Shown piece after piece: positions 32,995 to 42,097 of a stretch of DNA of 64,000 nt. The translations under genes were made by a program, and so were the position numbers. Every line of letters starts with the position of its first letter. Positions within the stretch are counted from its first letter, which is position 1. Source of the stretch: an uncultured Lachnospiraceae bacterium (GTDB taxonomy: Bacteria > Bacillota > Clostridia > Lachnospirales > Lachnospiraceae); NCBI GenBank assembly GCA_910577045.1, contig CAJTLB010000002.1:62001-126000 (forward strand), read 5' to 3'. A model generated the notes under the pieces. That model was not told where the DNA came from, ran no database searches, and worked only from the letters and a program-made list of their open reading frames with translations.

Positions 32995-33840
32995 TTACTT
33001 AATAGCCTTTCCGTCTCTTCTTCTTACAATTAACTTGTTGGAGCTCTTCTTGGTCTTTCTAGTCTTTAAGCCAAGAGCTGGTTTACCCCAAGGTGTAACA
33101 GGACCTGAACGGCCGATTCCTGTTTTACCTTCACCACCACCATGTGGATGATCATTTGGGTTCATAACAGAACCACGGACAGTCGGGCGAATACCCATAT
33201 GGCGCTTACGTCCTGCCTTACCAATATTAACAAGGTCGTGTTCAATATTTCCAACCTGACCAATCGTAGCCCTACACTCGATTGGAACCATTCTCATTTC
33301 ACCAGATGGAAGGCGGAGTGTCGCATATTTTCCTTCTTTAGCCATAAGCTGTGCCGCATTACCAGCTGCACGCACCATCTGGCCTCCCCTTCCTGGCATT
33401 AATTCTACATTGTGAATTTCTGTACCAACTGGAACAGCAGAAAGTGGAAGACAGTTACCAACCTTAATTTCTGCCTCAGGGCCACTCATTACCTTCATTC
33501 CATCTGTCAGCCCATTTGGTGCAAGAATATATGCCTTTTCACCATCTGCATAACAGATTAATGCAATATTTGCCGTCCTATTTGGATCATATTCAATTCC
33601 AATAACGGTAGCTGGGATACCATCTTTCTTATTCCTCTTAAAATCAATAACTCTATATTTCTTTCTATTACCGCCGCCACGGTGCCTTACTGTTATTTTA
33701 CCCTGATTATTACGACCAGAATGTTTCTTTAAAGAAACTACTAAAGATTTCTCAGGAGTATCTTTCGTAATCTCGCTGAAATCCAGTCCAGTCATATTTC
33801 TTCTGGAAGGTGTATATGGGTTATATGTTTTGATTCCCAC
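32995..33840 (-). CDS. rplB: 50S ribosomal protein L2, GTG start
   Basis: This 281-residue L2 begins with GTG as (M)GIKTYNPYTPSRRNMTGLD. The GTG at 33838-33840 has AAAGGAG eight bases upstream; an earlier in-frame start at 33858 is not conserved. The peptidyl-transferase-centre signature VMNPNDHPHGGGEGK is intact. Confidence 0.97.
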   Translation of the reverse strand: MGIKTYNPYTPSRRNMTGLDFSEITKDTPEKSLVVSLKKHSGRNNQGKITVRHRGGGNRKKYRVIDFKRNKKDGIPATVIGIEYDPNRTANIALICYADGEKAYILAPNGLTDGMKVMSGPEAEIKVGNCLPLSAVPVGTEIHNVELMPGRGGQMVRAAGNAAQLMAKEGKYATLRLPSGEMRMVPIECRATIGQVGNIEHDLVNIGKAGRKRHMGIRPTVRGSVMNPNDHPHGGGEGKTGIGRSGPVTPWGKPALGLKTRKTKKSSNKLIVRRRDGKAIK

Positions 33841-33879
33841 GTTTGTCACTCCTTTCAACTCTGTTAATTATCTTAACTT

Positions 33880-34179
33880 CTACAGTCCTGCAAATATTTC
33901 AATATCTTTACTTTCTGCCGTTAGTTTTACAATTGCCTTCTTTGTCTTTGCGGTTTTACCCACAACAGCGCCTCTTCTGCGTTTCTTTCCATCCATATTC
34001 ATTGTGTTGACCCTTAATACTTTTGTACCAGCAAACATCTTCTCTACTGCTTCCTTTACTTGAGTCTTTGTTGCATCTGGATGTACCAAAAATGTGTACT
34101 CTTTATTACTCATCATATTCATGCTCTTCTCGGTAACAACCGGTTTGAGAATAATATCATAATATTTTAAATCTGCCAT
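33880..34179 (-). CDS. rplW: 50S ribosomal protein L23
   Basis: This 99-residue L23 contains IILKPVVTEKSMNMMSNKEY and KVLRVNTMNMDGKKRRRG. It docks trigger factor and SRP at the tunnel exit. One-base overlap with rplD. Confidence 0.97.
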   Translation of the reverse strand: MADLKYYDIILKPVVTEKSMNMMSNKEYTFLVHPDATKTQVKEAVEKMFAGTKVLRVNTMNMDGKKRRRGAVVGKTAKTKKAIVKLTAESKDIEIFAGL

Positions 34180-34799
34180 TATGCGTACACCTCCTCGATA
34201 GCTGCAACGGCATCTTTTGTTACAATCATAGTATTATATTTTAAAATATCATATACATTGATTGTATTTACCAGAGCTGTCTGGACATTTGGGATATTCC
34301 TAGCTGATAAATAAACATTGTCATTCTTTTCGCCTAATACAACCAAAGCCTTATTTACCTTTAGGTTATTTAAAACTGCCTGAAACTTCTTTGTCTTAAT
34401 CTCATCAAATTTCAGCTCATCTAATACAATAAATTTGTTCTCTACTACTCTAGAAGTCAATACAGATTTAAGGGCAATCCTCTTCTCTTTTTTATTTAAC
34501 TTAATAGAATAATTCCTTGGCTTTGGGGCAAATACAACGCCGCCGCCCGTCCACTGTGGAGCCCTTGTAGAACCTTGCCTTGCATGACCTGTTCCTTTCT
34601 GTCTCCATGGCTTTCTTCCGCCGCCGCTTACTTCAGAACGGGTCTTTGCGCTCTGAGTGCCCTGGCGTTTATTTGCAAGCTGGCTAACAACTGCCTTGTG
34701 TATTAAATGCTGGTTAATTTCCACACCAAATACTGCATCATTTAATTCTAACTCGCCAACCTGATTACCTTCCATATTGTAAACAGATACCTTTGACAT
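34179..34799 (-). CDS. rplD: 50S ribosomal protein L4
   Basis: This 206-residue L4 has the tunnel loop RQGTQSAKTRSEVSGGGRKP, then KGTGHARQGSTRAPQW. L4 autoregulates the S10 operon in some bacteria, which is relevant to the structured leader upstream of rpsJ. Confidence 0.98.
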   Translation of the reverse strand: MSKVSVYNMEGNQVGELELNDAVFGVEINQHLIHKAVVSQLANKRQGTQSAKTRSEVSGGGRKPWRQKGTGHARQGSTRAPQWTGGGVVFAPKPRNYSIKLNKKEKRIALKSVLTSRVVENKFIVLDELKFDEIKTKKFQAVLNNLKVNKALVVLGEKNDNVYLSARNIPNVQTALVNTINVYDILKYNTMIVTKDAVAAIEEVYA

Positions 34800-34828
34800 C
34801 TGTGTGTTCCTCCTTCCTTCTGCAAAGC

Positions 34829-35464
34829 CTAATTAATCGTCTTTACAGTTTCTTTTAATGTTACCAAACATTTCTTAGGTCCAGGTACTGCGCCTTTTAC
34901 CAGAATAATATTATTCTCTGCATCTACCCTAACAACCTCAAGATTCTGAACTGTCACCTTTTTACCACCCATCTGTCCGGGCATTCCTTTTCCCTTGAAT
35001 ACTCGGCCCGGCGTAGTAGCAGAACCATTGGAACCCTGATGACGGTGGAACTTGGAACCATGAGCCATAGGCCCTCTGTGCTGTCCATATCTCTTAATAG
35101 CGCCTTGAAAACCTTTTCCTTTTGAAATAGCGCTTGCGTCTACCTTATCTCCTTCTTTAAAGATATCCACTTTAATTTCTGCCTTTACTTCATATTCAGC
35201 AGCATTTTCCAATTTTAACTCTCTTACATACCTCTTGTAAGAAACACCAGCCTTGTCAAAATGCCCTTTTGCTGGCTTATTCACTAATTTTTCCCTTTTA
35301 TCAACAAAACCCACCTGTACAGCAGCATATCCATCATTCTCTACTGTCTTTACCTGTGTTACTACACAAGGCCCAGCCTGCAGTACAGTAACTGGAATTA
35401 ATGTACCTGTTTCGTTGAAGATTTGTGTCATTCCGACCTTTGTCGCTAAAATCGCTTTCTTCAT
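34829..35464 (-). CDS. rplC: 50S ribosomal protein L3
   Basis: This 211-residue L3 starts MKKAILATKVGMTQIFNETG and has the signature GSKFHRHQGSNGSATTPGRV. Early assembly protein. AGGAGG lies six bases before the ATG. Confidence 0.98.
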   Translation of the reverse strand: MKKAILATKVGMTQIFNETGTLIPVTVLQAGPCVVTQVKTVENDGYAAVQVGFVDKREKLVNKPAKGHFDKAGVSYKRYVRELKLENAAEYEVKAEIKVDIFKEGDKVDASAISKGKGFQGAIKRYGQHRGPMAHGSKFHRHQGSNGSATTPGRVFKGKGMPGQMGGKKVTVQNLEVVRVDAENNIILVKGAVPGPKKCLVTLKETVKTIN

Positions 35465-35491
35465 TTTCTACCTCCTGTTTCATCTACAGCG

Positions 35492-35512
35492 GATTACAGT
35501 TTTTCTGTAATC
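35492..35512 (-). other. Small hairpin in the rpsJ-rplC spacer
   Basis: GATTACAG and CTGTAATC form a perfect 8-bp stem with a 5-base loop in the 108-bp spacer. It has no T tail on the transcribed strand and may be a processing or regulatory hairpin. Confidence 0.4.
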
Positions 35513-35572
35513 ATCCTAGAACAGTTGAGATATTTCTATATCTAAACCCTTCAGGATTACTTGTATTCATTT

Positions 35573-35884
35573 TTACTTCATTTTAATATCAATATACACG
35601 CCTGCTGGCATTTCCAACCTGGATAATGCGTCTACTGTCTTTTGTGTAGGCGTAATAATATCGATAAGCCTCTTATGGGTCCTTTGCTCGAACTGCTCCC
35701 TAGAATCTTTGTACTTGTGTACAGCCCTAAGAATTGTAACTACTTCTTTCTTAGTAGGTAATGGTACTGGCCCACTTACCTGAGATCCTGTTTTTTTCAC
35801 AGTGTCGATAATTTTTCCAGCTGACTGATCAATCAGTTTGTGATCATATGCCTTCAATGTGATTCTCATTACTTGACTTGCCAT
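35573..35884 (-). CDS. rpsJ: 30S ribosomal protein S10
   Basis: This 103-residue S10 contains RITLKAYDHKLIDQSAGKII and HKRLIDIITPTQKTVDALSR. It is also NusE, a partner of NusB in antitermination. First gene of the S10-spc-alpha operon. Confidence 0.98.
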   Translation of the reverse strand: MASQVMRITLKAYDHKLIDQSAGKIIDTVKKTGSQVSGPVPLPTKKEVVTILRAVHKYKDSREQFEQRTHKRLIDIITPTQKTVDALSRLEMPAGVYIDIKMK

Positions 35885-36110
35885 AAAAAAAGCCGCCTCC
35901 TTTTCGCACTTAACATCAGTACGACAAGCGGTGACTGTACACTATTCCGTGCGTATCATAGTATAGGCATACTAGAAGCACAGTTATTCTACCTTGTAGA
36001 TATTTCGTACAGTGACTTGTCGCCAGTTTCCTAACTTGACATTCGCTCCACGGAAAACCTGCCATATCTTAGGCAGCAACCTCACGCTTCACAGCTATCA
36101 TGCCACAGCA
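35885..36110 (-). promoter_or_regulatory. Structured leader of the S10 operon
   Basis: The roughly 225-nt untranslated leader holds a long-range stem: CGACAAG (35922-35928) pairs with CTTGTCG (36016-36022), and ACTGTAC (35934-35940) with GTACAGT (36007-36013), enclosing about 66 nt. Ribosomal operon leaders are often bound by a ribosomal protein for feedback; the ligand here is not known. Confidence 0.5.
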
Positions 36111-36116
36111 AATCTA

Positions 36117-36144
36117 ATTATACACGATATGCCGGAAAAAGCAA
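36117..36144 (-). promoter_or_regulatory. Promoter of the S10-spc-alpha operon
   Basis: On the minus strand TTGCTT (36139-36144), a 16-bp spacer and a perfect TATAAT (36117-36122). Confidence 0.7.
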
Positions 36145-36153
36145 GTACTTTTT

Positions 36154-37080
36154 TTATTTTTCTTCATTTAAATATTCCTCTACAGCAGCAATTACATTTG
36201 CCCCATCAGAAACTGCTGTAGCTATCTGGCGGACACGTTTTGTCCTAACATCCCCTGCTGCATAAATACCAGGCAATACTGTTTTCCCATCTTCCCCTGC
36301 CTTAATATACCCTGTTTCTTCTTCCAAAAGCTCTTCTGGGAAACCTTTTATATTTGGTTCCATTCCAACTGCTACAAACACGCCATCTAATGGCAGCTCT
36401 GTTTTTGTATTATCCTTTAGGCTTTTCAGGCATAATGATGCTACCCGTTCCTCCCCTTCAATACTTTCTGGGACAGTATCCCATAAAATCTTTACATTCT
36501 CTAATTGTTGTACCTTATCCACTAATGTCTTTGCTGCACGGAAATTATCCCTTCTATGGATTAAATATACTTGTTTGCAAAGTCTAGATAAAAAAATAGC
36601 ATCTCCAACTGCCACATCTCCCCCGCCTATTACTGCTACCGTCTTTCCTCTAAAAAATGCCCCATCACAAGTCGCACAATAGGAAACGCCGCTCCCTCTT
36701 AACCGTTCTTCCCCAGGTATCCCTAAAGGCCTATGCGTAGCCCCTGTCGCTATAATAACACATTTTGTCTGGTATTCTTTTTCTTCTGTCTGTATGCACC
36801 AGCAGCCATTCTCCTGCTTTTTTAATGCAAGTACCTTTCCTTCTGTAAATTCTGCACCAGCCGTCTCGGCATGTTCCCGGAATTTCATCGCCATATCAAA
36901 CCCATTGATTCCTGGAAGCCCTAAATAATTATCTACTTCTGTTGTAGTAACAATCTGTCCTCCACTTACATATTCCTTTTCTAAAAGCAATGCTTTTAGC
37001 TTTGCCCTTGAAGCATAAACAGCAGCTGACAGCCCTGCCGGCCCTGCCCCAATAATAATAACATCATATTTCTCTTCCAT
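36154..37080 (-). CDS. trxB: Thioredoxin-disulfide reductase
   Basis: This 308-residue flavoprotein reduces thioredoxin with NADPH. The FAD motif GAGPAG is at 11-16, the redox pair is Cys135-Ala-Thr-Cys138 and the NADPH motif is VIGGGDVAVGDA. The C-terminal YAAGDVRTK is also typical. The start is set at MEEKYDVIIIG (ATG 37080, GAGAGG seven bases upstream); a longer start at 37107 is possible. Same strand as mntP and just upstream of the S10 operon promoter. Confidence 0.94.
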   Translation of the reverse strand: MEEKYDVIIIGAGPAGLSAAVYASRAKLKALLLEKEYVSGGQIVTTTEVDNYLGLPGINGFDMAMKFREHAETAGAEFTEGKVLALKKQENGCWCIQTEEKEYQTKCVIIATGATHRPLGIPGEERLRGSGVSYCATCDGAFFRGKTVAVIGGGDVAVGDAIFLSRLCKQVYLIHRRDNFRAAKTLVDKVQQLENVKILWDTVPESIEGEERVASLCLKSLKDNTKTELPLDGVFVAVGMEPNIKGFPEELLEEETGYIKAGEDGKTVLPGIYAAGDVRTKRVRQIATAVSDGANVIAAVEEYLNEEK

Positions 37081-37126
37081 TTTTTCCCTCTCTTCTATAT
37101 AACTCATATCTATCTTCCCTTTTACT

Positions 37127-37690
37127 TTATATGGAAAGTATGCCCAGATGTTCCAACAATATTTTTGTCCCCATTAAAATTAAAATAAGCCCCCCTGCTA
37201 ATTCTGCTTTTGATTTGAACTTTGCCCCAAATACATTTCCAATTTTTATTCCCATAACGGAAAACCAAAATGTAATAAACCCTATAGCGCAAACGGCTGC
37301 TACAATATCCACTTTTAAAAACGCAAAAGTAACACCTACCGCCAAGGCATCAATACTGGTTGCCACAGCAAGCAATAACATTGTTTTAACATCAAAAGAA
37401 GAATCTAATTCTTCTGCTTTTTCTCTTGATTCCTTTACCATATTAAGCCCTATTAAAACTAGCAATACAAATGCAATCCAATGATCCACGCTTTCTATCT
37501 GCTTCCTAAAATTAACACCCAGAAAAAAACCAATTAAAGGCATTAATGCTTGGAAACCTCCAAAATATAACCCTGCTTTCAGCCCATTTTTCCACTCCAT
37601 CTTTTGTAGGGAAAGTCCTTTACATATGGATACTGCAAATGCGTCCATGGATAAACCTACTGCTATAATTAGTAATTCGAAAACACTCAT
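37127..37690 (-). CDS. mntP: MntP-type manganese efflux pump
   Basis: This 187-residue protein has about six membrane segments and two internally related halves containing GLSMDAFAVSICKG and ATSIDALAVGVTF. The paired Asp residues in membrane helices are the MntP hallmark. The expected role is Mn2+ export. The ATG at 37690 has GGAGGG immediately upstream. The mntP symbol rests on family resemblance. Confidence 0.85.
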   Translation of the reverse strand: MSVFELLIIAVGLSMDAFAVSICKGLSLQKMEWKNGLKAGLYFGGFQALMPLIGFFLGVNFRKQIESVDHWIAFVLLVLIGLNMVKESREKAEELDSSFDVKTMLLLAVATSIDALAVGVTFAFLKVDIVAAVCAIGFITFWFSVMGIKIGNVFGAKFKSKAELAGGLILILMGTKILLEHLGILSI

Positions 37691-37724
37691 TTTCCCTCCG
37701 TACATTCTCTATTTATATAGAAAA

Positions 37725-37742
37725 AATCCCGCAAGCGGGATT
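37725..37742 (-). terminator. Terminator of the HD-GYP regulator gene
   Basis: AATCCCGC and GCGGGATT form an 8-bp stem with a 2-base loop; on the minus strand it continues into TTTTCTATA, just downstream of the response regulator stop codon. Confidence 0.75.
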
Positions 37743-37746
37743 CCTT

Positions 37747-38829
37747 CTATATAAAACTGCAATTCTCAAGAAGCTCTGCCACACAGAAAAAGTCTTCCTT
37801 TGCTAGATCAAAACATTCCAAAATCTTAGGCGCAAACTGGCCACATTCTCCATTCTTAATCATCTGGACAGCAAGATCATGTGTATAAGACTCCTTATAA
37901 ACACGCCTGCTTACCAAGGCATCATATACATCTACAAGGGAAACCACTTGCGCACTAATTGGGATTTCATCTCCCTTTAAATGATCTGGGTAGCCACTAC
38001 CATCATAACGTTCATGGTGGTACCTACAAATATCATAACAGTCCTTATAAAACTGGTTATCATCTTGTTTAAACCGTTCCAAAAGCTCTGCGCCATATAC
38101 AGAATGTTGTTTCATAATCTCAAACTCATCATCTGTTAATTTCCCTGGTTTTAATAATATTGCATCAGGAATTGCTATCTTACCTATATCATGAAGTGCA
38201 GAAGCACGGATAATAGATTCTGCATCCTCTTCTGTAAGGTTATATTCTGGAAAATATTTTAACATATATTTTAACATAATCCTAGTAAAGAACTTTACTC
38301 TTCTAATATGTTCCCCAGATTCTAAACTTCTAAACTCTACAACAGAACTTAACGCATTTACTAAGAATTCATTATTATTCCTAAGCTTCTCTTCACTTTC
38401 CATTAACTTCTTTGTACGTTCAGCCAGTTTCCTCTCCATTTCCTTCCGGCTGTCATACAAATCAATAATATTCCTGGTACGGCGCATAACCACACGTGGA
38501 GCAAATGGCTTATAAATAATATCCGACACACCATAATCGTAGGCCTTTTCTGCACTTTCAGCAGTTGATTCCCCTGTTATTAATATAATTGGCAAATGTT
38601 CCATATATCCTTTTTCTGACATATAGGCAAGCACACCAAACCCATCTAAGACAGGCATTAATAAATCTAAGAAAATTACCTTTAATTTCTCTAAATTTTC
38701 CTCTACTAACTCAACAGCTTCTTTTCCATTGGCAGCTTCTAATATCTCATACTGTTCCTCAAAAATATTTGCCAATATCCCTCGGTTAATATCCTCATCA
38801 TCCACAATTAGAATCATGTCTTTTTCCAT
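37747..38829 (-). CDS. Response regulator with HD-GYP-type phosphodiesterase domain
   Basis: The 360-residue protein has a receiver domain (1-120; acidic pair D10-D11, phospho-acceptor D55 in FLDLLMP), a coiled linker (about 130-155) and an HD-GYP-like domain. The metal site HDIGKIAIPDAILLKPGKLT, HSVYG and HHERYDGSGYP are visible. HD-GYP proteins hydrolyse cyclic-di-GMP or related dinucleotides, so this probably links a two-component signal to second-messenger level. No sensor kinase is adjacent. Confidence 0.9.
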   Translation of the reverse strand: MEKDMILIVDDEDINRGILANIFEEQYEILEAANGKEAVELVEENLEKLKVIFLDLLMPVLDGFGVLAYMSEKGYMEHLPIILITGESTAESAEKAYDYGVSDIIYKPFAPRVVMRRTRNIIDLYDSRKEMERKLAERTKKLMESEEKLRNNNEFLVNALSSVVEFRSLESGEHIRRVKFFTRIMLKYMLKYFPEYNLTEEDAESIIRASALHDIGKIAIPDAILLKPGKLTDDEFEIMKQHSVYGAELLERFKQDDNQFYKDCYDICRYHHERYDGSGYPDHLKGDEIPISAQVVSLVDVYDALVSRRVYKESYTHDLAVQMIKNGECGQFAPKILECFDLAKEDFFCVAELLENCSFI

Positions 38830-38906
38830 GACTTTTTCTTCTGCCCCCTATTCTTATTTTTGTCTAACATTATAATATATGAACTTCCTTTTTGTCTATA
38901 TCCACT

Positions 38907-39905
38907 TTATAATACTTTATCCAAACATTCTTTTTTTGCTTCATTCTGCTTAATTACAGCCCCAAGCTTCTCTAAATCTTTCTGTGAAATCCATGCTTTA
39001 TTATTATTGTAATAATGGTTTACCAGCTTCCAAAATTTTTCTGGGTATAAAAATAATATTTTTAAAATCTGTTTTTCTTCCAATGATAATACACATTTTT
39101 TTTCATATTCTGCCAGCATCATGGCACATAACTTTGCATCCCAATTATGCTTTTCTTGGATTTTCCTCATAAATAAATATAAATCGGTAAGCTGCAAGTC
39201 TACAGAAAGCCGTTCAAAATTTACAATAGAAACCCTTTTTGCCCCTATTAAAATATTATGTTGGTTATAATTCCCATGGCAAAGCTGTATTTCTCTATCT
39301 GCTTGTTCTTTTAGCTCATTATAGCAAGAGGACGAAAGAAGCCTAAGGGAAGTCTCCCCCTGCTCGTAAAATTCCTCAAAACTTTGGAGTGTCTGAATTT
39401 CAAACTCATTCTTTTTCTGTTTTGCCCTCATAAATGTACGGGCTTTTTTTAATTCCCTCTGGTGCTTTTCCATTGTATTTTTCAAGGATAATGCCCTAAA
39501 CCGTTCCAGCCCTTTCTTAGTTTCCATAGAAAGCCCCTCTGAAACACTTTGCAAGGAAAGGTGAAGTTCTGCCAAAGCACGGACTGCTACTAATATTTCT
39601 GTTATATTCCTAACATCGCATTCTTTCGCATCAAACCAGCTTTTTAATACATACTTGGTTCCATCTGAATCAATGGACAATACCTGGCCTGCCTGGTTTT
39701 TTACATACCAATCTACACTTCCCCCTACTTTTTTTAAGCCATTTAAAACTTCATCTTCTATCATAAGCCGGAGCACTGAACCGCTGTATTCTCTTAAAAG
39801 CATAAGCCCCTTATCTGTTTCACAAAGAATGGCTCCTCTGCCCCGTATACTTCTTATTAGCTGAAAATCATATTGCTCTAATACACTTGTACTTTTCTCA
39901 CTCAC
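38907..39905 (-). CDS. CotS-like spore coat protein (kinase-like fold)
   Basis: The 332-residue protein resembles CotS/CotI spore coat proteins, which have an aminoglycoside-phosphotransferase-like fold. LCHGNYNQHNILI occupies the place of the kinase catalytic loop HGDxxxxN, with Asn replacing the catalytic Asp, and VNFERLSVDLQLTDLYLFM occupies the place of the metal-binding motif. A structural role is thus more likely than catalysis. The start is GTG (39903-39905) with GGAGGAG upstream. It implies the host forms endospores. Confidence 0.75.
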   Translation of the reverse strand: MSEKSTSVLEQYDFQLIRSIRGRGAILCETDKGLMLLREYSGSVLRLMIEDEVLNGLKKVGGSVDWYVKNQAGQVLSIDSDGTKYVLKSWFDAKECDVRNITEILVAVRALAELHLSLQSVSEGLSMETKKGLERFRALSLKNTMEKHQRELKKARTFMRAKQKKNEFEIQTLQSFEEFYEQGETSLRLLSSSCYNELKEQADREIQLCHGNYNQHNILIGAKRVSIVNFERLSVDLQLTDLYLFMRKIQEKHNWDAKLCAMMLAEYEKKCVLSLEEKQILKILFLYPEKFWKLVNHYYNNNKAWISQKDLEKLGAVIKQNEAKKECLDKVL

Positions 39906-40001
39906 GGCTGCTCCTCCAAGTTTTCAATTTTCCAGCCGGAAGCCACCGGCCTTTCTTCTTTTCTATCTTATGAAGTGCCGCCTTAGAGTATGCCAGTTTC
40001 T

Positions 40002-41219
40002 TTATTTCCTGTTTTCCTTTACAAGCCCTAATAATTTTTCTTTTGTGTTCCACTCTGGTTTTTCCAATACTTGGTACAAAAGCTGGTTTAATAATTCTCC
40101 CATTCCTTTTCCTGCTGCTACCCCTGCCTCCATTAAATCTTTTCCATTAATCGCCAGCTTCCCTATTGATAAACAATCCCCTGCTTCTATTATTTCTTGG
40201 TAAAGCCTTTCTATTTCTTTTTCCTGTTGGAACTTCAACAAATATGGGAAAATATCTTCCCCTACCTCTACGATTTGCTTCCTAAGTGTTGCCTTTTCTT
40301 TACTTAATTCCATATTATAATATTCTGATAGCCTAGATACAAAGTCTATTGTATGGTTGTCAAAACGAAGCTCTTTTAAAATATTATAAACTTTTCTATA
40401 TCTTTCTGCTGGAGTTTCTTGTATTATGGTAAAAAATGCTGTATACCTTAATATGATATCTTGTTCTGCCTGCATTAACAATCTTTGCATTTTCTTTTTA
40501 TCTGCTTGTTTATAATATTCTACTAAACCAGGAAAAATTTGTCCTGCCAAACCATATAAAAATATATCTTCTATCCTTTGTGGGTATAATGAAAGCAATA
40601 TTTTAGTAAGTTCTGCCTGTATCCGTTCCTTACTTACCATAGCAAGCCTTGGCGCAAGCAGGCAAATTCCATTTATAGTACTTTCTTCCAATGTAAACCC
40701 CAATTGTGCAGCAAAACGGACTGCCCTTAACATACGAAGCGCATCTTCTGTAAACCGATCCTTGGCACTACCCACACAGCAGATTACTTTTTTCCCTAAA
40801 TCATCTATTCCATGAAAAATATCCACTAACCCGCTTTTTTCATTATATGCCATCGCATTAATTGTAAAATCCCGCCGTTTTAAGTCCTCTTCTAAGCTTG
40901 CCGTAAATTCTACTGTTTTTGGATGCCTTCCGTCTTCATATATGCCATCTACCCGATAAGTTGTCACTTCATACCCACATTTCTCCAGCATTACTGTAAC
41001 TGTCCCATGCGCAATCCCAGTATCTATTGTCCTAGGGAATATCTGCTTTACTTTTGTAGGAGAAGCAGAGGTTGTAATATCCCAGTCCCCCGGTTTTCTG
41101 CCAAGCAGCGTATCCCTTATACATCCACCTACCGCATATGCTTCATATCCACGCTCTGACAATTCCCTTATAATATATGTTACATGATCTGGCAACTCAA
41201 TTTTTACAACCTCTCCCAT
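40002..41219 (-). CDS. cca: tRNA nucleotidyltransferase (CCA-adding type)
   Basis: The 405-residue enzyme belongs to the class II nucleotidyltransferase group that builds the CCA end of tRNAs. The catalytic head has AVGGCIRDTLLGRKPGDWDITTSA (split metal-binding Asp pair), RRDFTINAMAYN and DALRMLRAVRFAAQLGF. Poly(A) polymerases share this fold, but the motif set and length favour CCA addition. It lies between the PuuD-like and CotS-like genes. Confidence 0.88.
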   Translation of the reverse strand: MGEVVKIELPDHVTYIIRELSERGYEAYAVGGCIRDTLLGRKPGDWDITTSASPTKVKQIFPRTIDTGIAHGTVTVMLEKCGYEVTTYRVDGIYEDGRHPKTVEFTASLEEDLKRRDFTINAMAYNEKSGLVDIFHGIDDLGKKVICCVGSAKDRFTEDALRMLRAVRFAAQLGFTLEESTINGICLLAPRLAMVSKERIQAELTKILLSLYPQRIEDIFLYGLAGQIFPGLVEYYKQADKKKMQRLLMQAEQDIILRYTAFFTIIQETPAERYRKVYNILKELRFDNHTIDFVSRLSEYYNMELSKEKATLRKQIVEVGEDIFPYLLKFQQEKEIERLYQEIIEAGDCLSIGKLAINGKDLMEAGVAAGKGMGELLNQLLYQVLEKPEWNTKEKLLGLVKENRK

Positions 41220-41248
41220 ATGTTTCCTCTCTATCCTTAGGCTAATAT

Positions 41249-41989
41249 TTAACCTGCTTTATTATTTCTATATTGTGCTGCATACCTTATAAATGTTCGG
41301 AACAGCACCATTGTCTTCTGATCGTTTTTGGCTGTCCTTTCTGGATGCCACTGGACCCCAATACAAAATGGCATAGAGCCTGACTCTATCCCTTCCACTA
41401 TCCCGTCTGTACTCCAAGCATTTACTAAAAAATGTTCTGGCACTTGCTTTACAGACTGGTGATGGAAACTATTGGTTTCAATCTGCCCTGCATAATATAT
41501 TTCTGCTAATTTTGTCCCTGCTACTAATTCCACCATATGCGTCTCACACCAATCAGGCGCTTTCTGCATATGGCGTACTTTTTGTTGACGCTGTATTCCT
41601 GTATCAATATCTTGGTAAATACTGCCCCCTGCTGCAACTGCCATTAATTGGATTCCCCTGCAAATCCCAAGCATTGGGATTTTTCTTTGCTCTGCTGCCT
41701 TATATAATTTTATTTCAAAGCAATCCCTTTGCGGCAGGATTGTTCCCATCTCAAACCCATCTAATGGTTCTTCTTTAAAATAGTGTGGATGGATATCTCC
41801 CCCACCAGCAAATAATATCCCATCTAGACTCTCTGCATACATTTCCTCTTCCCCTACTGCACTATCTGAAGGCAACAATACAGGCAGCCCCCCTGCCTCT
41901 GCAATACTTTCTGCATAACTACATTTCAGAAAATATGTATTTTCCTCCATAGAAAGACTTGTTGTAATACCTATTAACGGAGTTTTCAT
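41249..41989 (-). CDS. Class I glutamine amidotransferase-like gamma-glutamyl hydrolase
   Basis: The 246-residue enzyme fits peptidase family C26 (PuuD-like gamma-glutamyl-gamma-aminobutyrate hydrolase). The nucleophile elbow is MLGICRGIQLMAV and the catalytic His lies in GVQWHPE. FAGGGDIHPHYF is characteristic. Probable substrates are gamma-glutamyl amides; no polyamine pathway genes are adjacent, so the substrate is uncertain. Confidence 0.85.
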   Translation of the reverse strand: MKTPLIGITTSLSMEENTYFLKCSYAESIAEAGGLPVLLPSDSAVGEEEMYAESLDGILFAGGGDIHPHYFKEEPLDGFEMGTILPQRDCFEIKLYKAAEQRKIPMLGICRGIQLMAVAAGGSIYQDIDTGIQRQQKVRHMQKAPDWCETHMVELVAGTKLAEIYYAGQIETNSFHHQSVKQVPEHFLVNAWSTDGIVEGIESGSMPFCIGVQWHPERTAKNDQKTMVLFRTFIRYAAQYRNNKAG

Positions 41990-42097
41990 ATTCCTCCCCT
42001 TTGCGCTCCTTGCACAATACTTCTTTTATTTTATAATATTCCTTTTAAGATTACAATATCCATGCTATAATTCCAAATAAAGAGAAAGGAGTATAAT

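Noticed and set aside
39898..40003. Short basic minus-strand frame (SKAALHKIEKKKGRW) overlapping the CotS-like start
   Set aside because: No convincing start codon, and it lies between well-supported genes; retained only as a curiosity.
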